Below are positions 12,344 to 23,675 of a stretch of 64,000 bases of DNA, piece by piece. Below the pieces are notes generated by a model. The model worked only from the letters and a program-made list of their open reading frames with translations, searched no databases and had not been told where the DNA came from. This DNA comes from Amblyornis subalaris (lineage: Eukaryota > Chordata > Aves > Passeriformes > Ptilonorhynchidae). The stretch covers positions 2,231,858 through 2,295,857 of the forward strand of contig JACAXG010000121.1 of the NCBI GenBank assembly GCA_018881555.1. Reading direction: 5' to 3'. How positions within the stretch are numbered: position 1 is the first letter of the stretch; each line of letters begins with the position of its first letter. A program made the translations under genes and the position numbers.

Positions 12344-12728
12344 TTGGGATTGTTCAGCCTGGAGAAGANAAGGCTCCAGGGTGACTTAACTGAGCCTTGC
12401 AGTGCCTGAAGGGAGCCCCCAGGAAAGATGGAGAGAGACTCTTGACAAGGGCTGCAGTGACAGGACAAGGGGGAATGGCTGCACACTGACAGAGCAGGGT
12501 TAGATGGGGTACTGGGAAGAAATCCTTCCCTGTGAGGGTGGGGAGGCCCTGGTACAGGTTGCCCAGAGAAGCTGTGGCTGCCCCATCCCTGGCAGTGTCC
12601 AAGGCCAGGCTGGATGGGGCTCAGAGCACCCTGGGACAGTGGAAGGTGTCCCTGCCCATGGCAGGGGTTGGAAGTGGATGATCTTTAAGGTCCCTTCCAG
12701 CCCAGGCCATTCTATGATTCCATAATTC
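12344..12728 (+). repeat. CR1 copy, 385 bp
   Basis: Starts at TTGGGATTGTTCAGCCTGGAG, includes GACTCTTGACAAGGGCTGCAG, CCTTCCCTGTGAGGGTGG and GAGAAGCTGTGGCTGCCCC, and ends CCATTCTATGATTCCATAATTCC. It is little diverged from the copies at 60.4 and 63.2 kb, so it belongs to the same younger subfamily. Confidence 0.93.
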
Positions 12729-13435
12729 CAGGAATACTTGCTGGAACAGAGATGCACAGGGAGGCTTTACACAAAAAGACAGAAACCCCCTGGAATCCAG
12801 CTGCCAGCAACAAAGGAGTGTTTCTATCACTTGGTATTTTTAAGGCCCTCCTTCCAGTTGATGCATGATGGAAAAAGGCACAGGGAGAAAGCTACACAGA
12901 AAAGATGATTAGGTTGAGTGGCTGGAGCACTTGTGTCTGGGGAAAAGGAAGAGTGGTGACCCAGACTCTTGTCCTTGCCTGGAATTCTGTTTCCTGCTTT
13001 TGGGAAGGAGCACGGAAGATCCAGGCTTTTCTTGAGGCATATTCCTACAGTCTGCTCACATAAAGAAANGCCTTCTGATACTCACAGGTGCAAGAAGGAG
13101 GCAGGGGGAGAACAAAAGTACCTAAATCTCTCATTCTATTCCACAAAATTATGGTATAGCCATGCTTCCTTGGCACATTCAGACTTCCTGGATTCAAAGG
13201 GAGTTTCAGTTGTGTTTGGGGTTTATTGGTTTCTCAATCAGAGGAAAACAACAACCAGGAACAGGAAAAGAAAAAAAACCCCAAACCTTTAAGTAAGAAT
13301 AATTCATAAAGGTGAAAAGCAACATAAGTGATAATAGCTATGAAGGGGTGTCTTTAAATGGATTTTTTTAACTCTTGGTACTCTCATCCACCATAGTTCA
13401 GTGCATTTTGAAGTAAGTGATGGAAACTGGTGCTG

Positions 13436-13545
13436 AATACAAAGGCCAAAATCATGGCCTCAGTAAATTCAGCAGGAGTTTTGCCGTTCACTTCAACAGG
13501 ACCAGGATTTCACCCTCAGGGTTTAGCACCAAGGTCAAAGACAGA
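13436..13545. repeat. Relic of an ancient amniote repeat
   Basis: Carries GCAGGAGTTTTGCCGTTCAC, TTCAACAGGACCAGGATTTCAC, a degraded form of the 'ggagttttgcc-attgacttcaatggga' text common in amniote genomes. Confidence 0.45.
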
Positions 13546-16196
13546 GAGTAATAAAATAACCACATGCATGTTTTTTTCAATCAGTTCAGAAAAAACCAGA
13601 ACTGAATAAAAGGGGTCTTAAAGGAACTCTGGGTTAAGGCTTTCAAACCCTGCAGCCTTTTAGGGTCAATTCCTGTGGCAACAGTAAAAGAATGATGGTA
13701 TGTGACACATCCAGTGTGAACTGTGGCATATTTACATCTGTTCAACTTGTGAATTCCAGCCCCACAGAGCACACATTTCAGTTCCAGAGGGCTTCATTTT
13801 CTGTAAGTCAAATCTTGTTGCATTGACCCAGCTGGTTTGTTATTCTTGGAGGCAGAAATTAAAAAAAGAAATCACAAGAAGGTTTAGGAGACCAGTAAGT
13901 CACATCTGTCAGAGCTGTGCAGCAGTTTCTAGAGAAACATTGAAGGAAGAAGCAAGGATGGGTCCCCCACGACCCCAAAAAATGCAGAGCTGCCATCTGA
14001 TATTTCCCTCCTCGTCCAGCACTGACTGTGGATAAAGCAGAATGAAGATATTGAAAGATGCTTCCCAATTCTGGCATCATTTGGGGCTCTAGAAACAGAA
14101 AGGATGAGTGCTGCTTGCAAACTGAGTCTATCATCTGCTTAGCAGTGGGGCTTGAGGGAAAGGGACAGCAAATGGGATCTTTGTGATCTTNTGCAAAGCA
14201 ACTAATACGCCTTGGGGTTTCTGTGAATGAAATCAAAAGGTTTCCTGAAAAAACCCTTGAAATCCTNAGATTTCAATAAGGAAGAAAACCCTTTTGACGT
14301 GGGTCATCACATAACTCAGCAGAGAGGTAGAGATGTCACAGACAGCACCAGGCTCTGAGGAGCAGATCACCGTTGGTGACATTCCCTGCTGCCTCTCCAC
14401 GTGGAAGAGGCTGGATGGAGGAGGCTGGCTGCAGCTCCTGCCCTCGGTGCAAACACACAGGGAGCCAGTAGAAGAACCTCTGTTANTCACTGTGGCTCTC
14501 ATTCCCCCCAGAGGCACGAGGGGATGGAAAATGCAGCTGCTGGTACCAGTAAGGATCCAGCCCAAACCTAGAGTGCTCCACGCAGGAACAGAAGGCTGAC
14601 TCTGACCTCATCAAGTGTTAAGTAACACTGGGATTCTCCTGGTCCAGAGAGAAAGGCACAGCCCCACAGACACACACAAGGTTTTCTTGGGAATGCAGGC
14701 AAACAAAGGAAAACCAGATATGCTTACTCCAGGATGACAAGATAGCGTTGTGGCTGAAATGAGGTATTTATCTAGGAAGGAGAGGACGAAAGCATGCTTG
14801 TTTTTAAACAGTTTTAAAAATTGAGGCCACCATAGTTTGTTGGCAGAAGGGTGGGGGAGCAGAAACGAGGGAGAAAAATGGGATGAAAATTGTCACATTC
14901 TTGCAACCAAGGGAGGGAAATGAAAAATAATTTGACATGACTTTCTGTTTGGACTGGATCAGCCCATGCTTTCATGAGTCAAAAATAATAAATACGGTAT
15001 TTCTAACATCATAAAATCCCCATTAAAAAAGTCCAGTAGCAGTAAGTTTTTGGAAGACGAGAAACAAATTACAGCAGGTTTACACTGAGAAAGCTTTAAG
15101 CCTTCAACATGTCAGATATTTTGGGAATGATTTACCACCCTTTTCNCAAAATAAAATGTAAACTCAATGAGATGCAGACAGAAAACAGGCCTCCCTATTG
15201 ACCTTTGACACAAGAATAATGAAACCATCCATAATCCACATCTGATTTGTTTGGGAATTTTTTTTTTCCTATTTAAATTCCTTGCAAGGAAAAAAAAAAA
15301 AGGGTTCTTGCTGAGCAAAGGGAGGAAAAAGCTTGTTTGAAATACATTTCGTATCTTTCCAGAATCACTCATCTTGATTTCTAGTTAGCATCTTCACGGC
15401 CTNGTGGGTGTGACCTAAAAGCTGCTGACACCAGAGCTGAAAGATTCTGACCAATTTCATTGGAGCTGAGATGTCCAAACCAGACCCTTCATCTACAACA
15501 TTTCACAGGCCACCGCCACCGAGGAGCAAACCTTGCAAGAGGCAGGAGCAGGACGTTCCCAGAGGATTCCCAGAGCCTGGAGATGCCCTTGGCACTGGTG
15601 GCAGATAGAGAGAATTTTCCTGCTGTATTTGGAGCAGGACNGAGCACTAAAGCATTCCTTGGCACAAAGCCACTGAGCAGGGTGTCAGCATCCCTCCCNT
15701 GCCCCAGCTCCTGCACCATCACATCCTCACATAAAGGCACCTTGGAAACGTGTGGATTTCAGCCCTAAACCCGTAAAATAGTCATAGATCAAGTAATAGA
15801 TTTTAACATCTTTTATGGGCTATTGCTTTTCCCCACACTGCCTCCCATCCACTTTGTGCTAATTTGTATTCAACACTGCTGTCCTGAAAGCTTCTCTAAA
15901 ACTTCCCAAGAGATCTATCATACCTTGCCTGTTTTCCCAGGTTTCTAAAATTAATTTAAATCAATTATTTCATATATTCAATCACTTTCTTTAAGCCATT
16001 TACTGAAGATATAGCCAATTATTCAACGTAAAATACAACCAGATCATTTCACCAGAACCGAAAACGAGATTTATCATCACATTCAATTAGAATCCACTGA
16101 AGGCAGTGGCAAAAGTCCCATTTAGCTGAATAAGGATCAAGCCTTTGATTTACTGCAGGAATAAGGCGTGGCAATGGAGAAGGCTGGGATACGTAC

Positions 16197-16297
16197 GGAA
16201 TTCCAATTTCAAACAGATTGTTCTGGATCAGTTGTTTTCCAAGCATGATGATGCTCAGCTGAATGCAGAGTTCCATCAGACAGCCTCCTGGAGCACA
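16197..16297 (-). CDS. ANO2: ANO2 exon: TM6 with two calcium ligands
   Basis: The 101-nt exon starts with TGT in phase 0 and ends with two bases of a proline codon before GTACGT. It encodes [20 protein letters not shown] and then [13 protein letters not shown]. The first asparagine of QNN and the glutamate of FEIG align with N650 and E654 of mouse TMEM16A, the TM6 residues that coordinate calcium and gate the pore. CAPGGC carries the conserved extracellular cysteines. Confidence 0.97.
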
Positions 16298-17150
16298 CTG
16301 GGGTTAAACAAAGCCAGAGAGCGTGAAAGGATTAAGTGAATTAATTCAAAGCACCCACTTGGGAGAGCTCCCCTTGTCTCCCTGTGCACACTGCCCCTGC
16401 CACCAATTTGTGTGGGATCATGGAGCTCATCAATCACTGCAAATCTATGCCTGACAAGGTATTTCACCTCCACCCATAAAACTGCATTATGGAAAATATG
16501 CAGGGCTCTGAAATAACTTACTGTGCCCTGGGGCTCCTGTATTGCCTTTAAAAGTATTTACTATCTAATCAATGTAATAAACATAATGCAGCATCACCAA
16601 TACTCTCCCAACCTGAGGTCTCCCGGGGAGAAGAAAACCTTCACTCTTGCAAAGACTTTTATGGAAGATTTATTGTTAAACCTTGAGCACACCTATCAGT
16701 TTTCAAGGGAATACCCACGGCATTCCCTTTAAGGAGGGAATTTTGTAAAAAAAAAAAAAAGTTTACATGTTTAACACAAAATGACTCCAGGTTTTCAGGC
16801 TATTAAAATTGCCAAGCTTCTGCTGACCTACAGAATGGGAAGCCAGAGTCAAGTTTCCCAGGGGCCTCAATCAAATCATGGAATGGTTGTGCCTTAGTGC
16901 TCAGTTCTAGAGTGTAGAAATGGTGAAGCTTCACCTAAGAAAGATTATTAAATAGTCAAAACTGCAGAAAGAAAGAATATAAAGTTGCCTTAGAAGGAAA
17001 ACCTGGGGTTTGTCTATTTACGTCAGAGATTTAACCTCTTGTTTTAAAGTATTTCCTATTTTTCCCTTATTGTCTAGTCCTCTGAACTACACTGTAGACA
17101 TATTTCTTTGAGTAAAGGATTTTTTAAATTTTAAATTCATATGTACTTAC
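16298..17150 (-). other. ANO2 intron, 853 bp
   Basis: Unique sequence apart from an A14 run near 16750. No repeat or gene seen. Confidence 0.85.
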
Positions 17151-17208
17151 CTCTTCCATCCGATACCCTTCAAACACATACACATAACGACCAGGACGGC
17201 CAACAAAC
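17151..17208 (-). CDS. ANO2: ANO2 exon: TM5-TM6 loop
   Basis: This 58-nt exon adds the last base of the split arginine codon and then 19 codons, FVGRPGRYVYVFEGYRMEE, ending in phase 0 before GTAAGT. FVGRPG-YVYVF-GYRMEE is the ANO2 form of the TM5-TM6 connection; ANO1 has IF-SFRMEE at the same place. The exon is too short to be found by ORF length alone; it was placed by matching the peptide and by phase agreement with both neighbours. Confidence 0.96.
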
Positions 17209-18403
17209 CTGGAAGCAATAACAATATATAAACTGGGGTAAAAACAGAAAAAATAAGCTAACTTGGACACCAGGATTTAGTACAAAACCAGAGAAATATG
17301 TTCACTTTGACACCATGATTTATCTTGGCCAAAATATTTCAGAAGTATCTTCTCCAACATGAAATTTCAAAGACTTGGCACCTATTCCACTTTGATTATT
17401 TAAAATTATTTCAAAGCAATAGGCCTCTACAAATGGTTTTCTACAACATCTTGATAAAATAATTTCAATAAAATATTTTTCTGTGCTAAAATAATAATAA
17501 ACTCCTTCTCTTGATTGAGATCACAAAAAAACCTGGGAACACATATCCTAATTCACATTCCCTTGCATGTGAGTAATGCCCTGAATGGAATTATTTGCAC
17601 ATCTATACAGAATCAAGACTGTTCTGGCTACACAATGGTATTGGCTTCATTATAACCATGCAACATAAAAATATGGTCAAAAGAGAAAGAATTTGGTGAT
17701 TTTTTTCATTGGTNTCTTGGATATTTGCAGCTGCTGGCAAAATGTATCATTAATGCTTAAACCAAAGATGCTGAATAGGATTAATGAAGACCATAGATTA
17801 ACCAAGTTTACAGCCCCCAAAAGGAACAGAAAAATGGTATGAAGCAGAATCCAGAGGATGTCTGAAACATTTTTTGCCAAAGTTTCAACAAACAATCATT
17901 TTAAGCTTCCCGTTCAAAAGCCTGTGGATGACTGGGTCCCCCTAGACAAGGATCCTGAGCCCATAGGAAGTCACACTTATTTAGCAGGACAGCTGAATTA
18001 GCTTTTTGGTCAATCAGCTCATTTGCCAGTTGACTATAACTATTTCTTAATTTCAGCTGATATGGGAGAACAGTGCAAAATGATGAGAAAGTAATGGAAA
18101 AAGGAGTCCTTTAATTTTAAATGAAATAGGAAAACCTTTCTTTGCTGAATGATGCTTCAAGAAGAATTTGCTGAACTGTGGAAAGTGAACGCCTGTAAGC
18201 ACTACTCATAAAAACAACATTCTTTTTGAACTAAAATGCATTATTAGCTTTAGATAACTCTGTTTATGATATTTTTCCAGAGCTGGCAAAGGTGACCAGT
18301 CCCAGGCCTTTGTGTCCATTTTTAAACACAGATCCACTAATAGAGACACATATGTAAAAATACATATACATAAGTATCTATATGTAAAGGATATTTTTCC
18401 TAC
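17209..18403 (-). other. ANO2 intron, 1.2 kb
   Basis: AT-rich unique sequence with a short ACATATA run near 18350. Nothing else seen. Confidence 0.85.
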
Positions 18404-18515
18404 CTTCCTTTAAAAAAGGCAACATAAAAAATTGGTGCATAAGAATTCACAAACTTCAGCAGGAATGCCTTCAAAATCAGTCTCTCCTCAAAGGTTTTCT
18501 CTGTTTTTGGTATTT
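18404..18515 (-). CDS. ANO2: ANO2 exon: TM5
   Basis: The exon is 112 nt: two bases completing glutamate, 36 codons, and two bases of an arginine codon. It reads [20 protein letters not shown] and then [25 protein letters not shown]...[10 protein letters not shown] is almost invariant across ANO1/ANO2 and forms pore-lining TM5. The donor is GTAGGA. The acceptor is unusual: the pyrimidine tract next to it is a run of 11 cytosines (the G run at 18522-18532 on the plus strand), then TCCCAG. Confidence 0.96.
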
Positions 18516-20414
18516 CTGGGAGGGGGGGGGGGAAGGCAAAGCAGAGAACAAAATTAGTAAATATGTAAAAATCTCTGAATCCTTAAATACAAAAAAAATA
18601 CAAACCAAACTGCAACCTTTGAGCTCATACTGATTTTTCTTTTGTACCTCTAATTTTACAAAAGCCCACTAGGTCTGTCACTGAGCCCTGATTTCCAGAG
18701 AGTCTTCTCAAATTTCTGGATGGAAACTGAAGACTCTTTGATGGAAATATTAACGATGACAACACAATGAATCTGTTTCTCTGACAGCTTATCCCAAGGT
18801 GCTCTTGGCTGTCTGTCCAACACTCTAGTGGCAAAAAACCCAACACATTCTGAACTGTGGGCTGGGCCTGACAATACCTCACTTTTTGGACCTCACTTTT
18901 CCAGTCTCTTTCATCCTCTTGCTGAGAGATCTAGTCAGACCCCATCACCTTCCTCTACTTCAAGCCATATATGTGAAATCTTAGCACAGACCTTTGATTT
19001 TTTTTTTACTTTGATGTACATATGTCTATTAACATACATAAATATATCAGTTGAAATAACAAAACATTAATATTCTCAGTTCAGGAACGCTGAAAGCAAA
19101 GCACAAACACTTTCAAGCAGAAAAAAACACCTTAAAATCCTCCTTAACTTGCATTCCATGAGCCTGCCTTTCTGTGGTGAGATTGCTAATATGCTTAATG
19201 CTAAACACAAGATTGAATGCATTTTTGAATAAGGTATTGAGTGAATTTTAATTGCCATGCAAAATAAATGCACATTTTTGCCAACACTTCTCCCTTCACT
19301 GTACATATTCTGTATTTTGAGATTTCTTCAGATAACTTGTAAAAATGGGCCTTAAATATTTTAAGTGTTCATTGCTCTGTTCCCAGATTTATTTCAAATT
19401 TCCATGGGAATTTTCTAGCAGCAGAAAACATAGGTATAAGGCAGAGGCTTTTCAAACTGACTGTGGGATCCTCTTTTAAAGATTTTATATGGATTAAACT
19501 CTCGTATTTCTGTGCTCATCCTGAGCTGTATCTAATGTGAGAGAAGATAATTTTATAATTAACTTTATCATTCTTGACTGAACTTCTGTGGCACAATGAA
19601 AGTGTGGAATGATAAGGAGATCCAAAGCTCTGGCTTTAAGGACTTCATTAAAAACACTGCTGTGCTTGTACAGGGTATTTTGGGCACAGTTTCTGGGTAT
19701 TTTGTTTGCTGTTGTTTGGGGTTTTTTTCTTTAAAAAAGCAGCCTGGTTCTTCTTAGCACTGAAGGAATAGCAAAACCTAAAGAGTCCCTACTGCCTGGC
19801 CTTATTTCTGATACTTTCAGCCATATTTTCCTAACAAGATCAATGCACAACCTNATGAGTCCTAAGGCATAATTCACCTGTATGCATAGAAAAGCTTAAT
19901 TAAACCTTCAAACGATTTGGACAATTTGTAGGTGTTGCCATACACTGAATAAATGCCCAGGACAACAGCTCCGGGCAGCAGGAATATGGAATAACAGCAG
20001 TGCAGCTTGGAATTTGAGGGAGAAAAATCCGACCCTTTGCCTTACAGAGAATCCCCCCAAGGATGAGCTCAGCCTCTGGAGGAACATTTGCACACCATAT
20101 ATGGTCCCAGGGCTCCCTCACACATCCTATACCATAGCTGCACAGGCATGTGTACAATTTGTCCTCCAGCTCATCGAGTGTGCTGCACAGAAATGCCTTC
20201 AGCCACAGCAGGGGCAGTAGGAACAGAGAAAACTTCCCCCCACCCCAAAAAATGCAATACTCAGTAATATGTGGTGGGATGTGCCAAAATTGGGCAGCTG
20301 AAACTTTGCAGGTGGAGAGTGAGCTGAGCTGAGGGAGCTGCTGCCTTGGCAAGGGACAAACACAAGCAGCTTCGATTGTGTCCCCATTTCACTGGTTCTT
20401 CCTTGGCCTCAGTG

Positions 20415-20616
20415 AATCCTTCCCTGTGAGGGAGGTGAGGCCCTGGCACAGGCTGCCCAGAGAAGCTGTGGCTGCCCCATCCCTGGAAGTGTCCAAGGCC
20501 AGGCTGGATGGGGCTTGGNGCAACCTGGGAGAGTGGAAGGTGTCCCTGCCCATGGCAGGAGTGGCACTGGATGGGTTTTAGGGTCCCTTCCAACCCAAAC
20601 CAGTCCATGACTCTAA
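20415..20616 (+). repeat. CR1 3' fragment
   Basis: Runs from AATCCTTCCCTGTGAGGGAGG through CAGAGAAGCTGTGGCTGCC to CCAGTCCATGACTCTAAG. It is 5'-truncated and of the common subfamily of this window. Confidence 0.93.
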
Positions 20617-22292
20617 GTTACAAATGAGCTGTAAGTCTTGTCTGGCAGCACCTGATTACTGAAGAGGATCTATTCCTGCTGGGAATACCAGGATACCAGC
20701 TGCCCTTGGGCTGCTCTGCTCTGGGATAGAAGGGCACCAGCACCCCACAAGAGTCCTGGTCCATCCTGTGCGAGCTCTCTGTATTGACTACAACAAATCT
20801 CCTGCTCTTTCCTGCAGGCACTGAGGCAGACCCATGACTTTGATGCCATGATGAATACAATTGCTATCAGTGCTATTCTTGTGCTCACTGGTGTCATTTT
20901 TCACGTGAACAAAGATTCAGGAGTACTCGGGGTTGGAATAGGGACCTGTGCCGTCAAGAGCTACTCCTCCAGCCCAAGTGTGTTCTTCAGCTTCTCAATT
21001 AACTGCAGTGCGAAAAGAGAATTGAGCCTGTTTTTCTCCACTCAGCAAAACGAAAGTTCACAAGTTAAGCAGCATTTATCAGCATGCATGAATTGTAATT
21101 TTTTTAAACATTTTGATTACATTTGACATCTGAGCCTAGCGCTGGAGAAAGCTGCCTGAGTGAACTTTCTAACCCGTGTAATTTGTAGCACCAGAGATTA
21201 TTCTGACTGGATCCTTCTGAAACAAAACATCTGATAGCTGATTAGGAGTGCTGCCCTAATAAAGATAGAAGGATTAGAATTAAATGCAAAGCGACAGGGG
21301 GACAATAATCAGCAAGTATGGAATTCCTTCTTTCACAGTTCAGCCTGGTGCACATTTCAGAGGGAGAGATTTTCCTTCTGTGCTTCCCAAAGAGAGGCCA
21401 TGGCTTGCACTTCCCACCTTCTGCCTAGAAACTGCTGGAGAAGTCTTGCCTTCATCTTTTCCTACTCTCTCCACACAGCTGTGTCATCCCTGCACATTTG
21501 TGCCCTTTCTCACCTGGGCAGGGGNGGTGGCCAGAACTGATCAGGGCACACACAGCCTGTCACTCCTGTGAAAGCTGAAAACTGGGGACAGCTTTGGCCT
21601 GGAGAGTGAGCCTGAGCTCACCCATGCCACTAGAACAGAGTCCATCTGTGTAACCCTGTTACATTCTGCCCAAAGCCTGATGCAAAACAGAAATAAACGA
21701 ACAAATTAACCCAATAAAGTGGCAATTTGCGAACATGAATTGCTTTGTTTTCATTTCTTTAAAATACTTTACAAAATTAATGTAAACCAAGAGGCTATCT
21801 CTAGTGGTAAAACCACAGGACTTTACTTCAAAAATTCAGGGTGGGATCTCTATTATGACAACTACAAAACTGTAGCTTATAATATTCTTCAAAAAATAGG
21901 ACTAAAACAGATATTTTCATTTGTGAATTTAAGTGTCCTGAGAAATTGGGAAAAACAGAAGTCTTCAGAGTTTCTGATGGTTTTAATCTGAACTCTGCTA
22001 GTTCCAGCCAGCTTCACATCACTGCATGTTTTGCAGGGAGAGAATCTGCAATTTGAAGCATCTGAGTCCGGCACCAATTGTCCTAAAATTTCCAATTTGG
22101 GTCCCTCAGCTCAGGTGCCCAAAATTTACAGGTAGAGCACAGGCAACAGTAAAAGGCATTTGTGGCTGCTGATTGATTTTCAGTGTTTTGAATAAATGAG
22201 TGATACTCCTAGATTTTGAAACATTTAGAACTGGAGGGGATACGTAAAAATGTGGGGGGAAATATTTAATGACAGCTCTAAGAATCCTGTCA

Positions 22293-22434
22293 GTAAACAT
22301 CCTTGGTCTAATTTATATACCAAAACAAAGCCCCAGACTAAACCCCTATTGGTAAACATCTTAAACCCCTATTAGTAAATATCTTTAGCCTAATGTATAT
22401 AACAAAACAATACTCTAGGCTGAAACCTCTATGG
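22293..22434. repeat. Imperfect tandem duplication, 59-bp unit with a 23-bp partial unit in the middle
   Basis: Units start with GTAAACAT or GTAAATAT at 22293, 22352 and 22375 and end before 22434. Units one and three are each 59 bp and share the frame of words CTAATTTATATACCAAAACA / CTAATGTATATAACAAAACA and AAACCCCTATTG / AAACCTCTATGG. The middle unit keeps only the start and end of the unit. It lies in an ANO2 intron; no coding role is apparent. Confidence 0.8.
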
Positions 22435-22862
22435 TAGTCAAAGGAATGACTTGCCTTTAAAAGACTTAAATAAATTGCCAGGCTTGCAACCATATGATGA
22501 CATTTAAAATCAGTTTTAAAAATTCGACCTCTGCTGGAAATAGAAATCATTATTAAAAAATCCAGCCCAAACATGCCCCTAAAATGGAAAAAAAAAATCA
22601 TTTGAGTGGTAAGGAAATGGTTAAAAATCTCCTCAGAGAAAAAAACATGGTGAGTATTTGCCAGTGCAGCTTCGTGAGAGCCATCAGCACCTTTGGAACA
22701 GCTCTCTGACTCCCTGCAGCTCGTGGCTGCACAGAGGCATGTGCACAGCCTGAGTGTCTGCACTGGCACTCTCCAGGGGGGAATATCCCTGCTGGAACCT
22801 CCTCGCACCCCTGTGGCAATACAGGCAATGGACTAACGAGGAACGTGGAGAGAGAGTTTTAC

Positions 22863-23064
22863 CAATTTCTGTGAGCCACTTGGCCACAGCTCCGTAGATC
22901 TCGTCGAGGATGAGGATGACCACGAGGTTGATGATGACGGCGGTGGCGGTCACGGTCGCGCGGACGTTGGCCCTGGCTGTCTCGCTGGTGCTGAAGGACA
23001 GGGCTGCTGCCGTGGTGATTCTGTACACAATGACTCCAAACACTGCTGAAAACGTCAGCATGAC
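22863..23064 (-). CDS. ANO2: ANO2 exon: TM3 and TM4
   Basis: This is the longest exon in the window: 202 nt, 67 codons plus the first base of a glutamate codon. It starts with [20 protein letters not shown] (TM3 and the following loop) and continues to [20 protein letters not shown] (TM4) and AVAKWLTEI. The loop between the helices reads [10 protein letters not shown], more serine- and threonine-rich than the mammalian ANO2 I recall. The acceptor is CTGGCAG, the donor GTAAAA. GC and CpG content are visibly higher than in the surrounding intron, as expected for a coding exon. Confidence 0.96.
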
Positions 23065-23269
23065 CTGCCAGGGAACGCACNCACTGGTCAGCTCAAGTTT
23101 GGAACAGAAGCTGTGGCTGACAGGCTGGGTTTGTTCCACGCTGGGCATTGCGGGGTTATTTCTTACAGCGACACAAGAACATGCAGATAATCACATTAAA
23201 ATGCAGGAATTCAAAACTGTCCAACAGACAGGGACATAAATAAGAAAATGGATGCAGAACTCGGGGCCT

Positions 23270-23675
23270 GAGCACCTCTCCTATAAAGACAGGCTGAGAG
23301 ACTTGGAATTGTTCAGCCTGGAAGAGAGAAGGCTCCAGGGAGATCTTATGCCACCTTTCAGTATCTAAAGGGAGCTTACGAAAACAGGAAGAGTGACTTT
23401 TTACATGGGCAGGCAGGGACAGGTTTTAAACCAAAAGAGGAGATTTTTAGATTAGATATTAGAAAGAAATTGTTTGCTCTGAGCATGGGGAGGCCCTGGC
23501 ACAGGGTGCCCAGAGAAGCTGTGGCTGCCCCATCCCTGGAAATGTCCAAGGCCAGGNTGGACAGGGCCCTGAGTGACCTGATCCAGTGTGGATCAGAGTG
23601 GCATCCCTGCTGTGGCAGGGGGTGGAACTGGATAATCTCTAAGGTCCTTCCAACCCAAACAATTCTGTGATTCTT
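23270..23675 (+). repeat. CR1 copy, 406 bp
   Basis: Starts GAGCACCTCTCCTATAAAGAC, passes GGCTGAGAGACTTGGAATTG, GATTAGATATTAGAAAGAAATT and GCACAGGGTGCCCAGAGAAG, and ends CAATTCTGTGATTCTT. Somewhat diverged in the middle. Confidence 0.93.

Larger units (their letters stand above)
8848..16196 (-). other. ANO2 intron, 7.3 kb
   Basis: Two CR1 copies (9262, 12344) and an old repeat relic (13436) are listed separately. In 9440-12340, 12730-13435 and 13546-16196 I see only unique intronic sequence with small homopolymer runs; two moderately GC-rich patches (about 10.1-10.4 and 14.3-14.6 kb) carry no recognisable gene. Confidence 0.8.
18516..22862 (-). other. ANO2 intron, 4.3 kb
   Basis: Holds the G11 run beside the exon acceptor, one CR1 copy (20415) and the 59-bp tandem duplication at 22293, listed separately. 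I see nothing nameable in 18535-20412 or 20617-22290. Confidence 0.85.
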
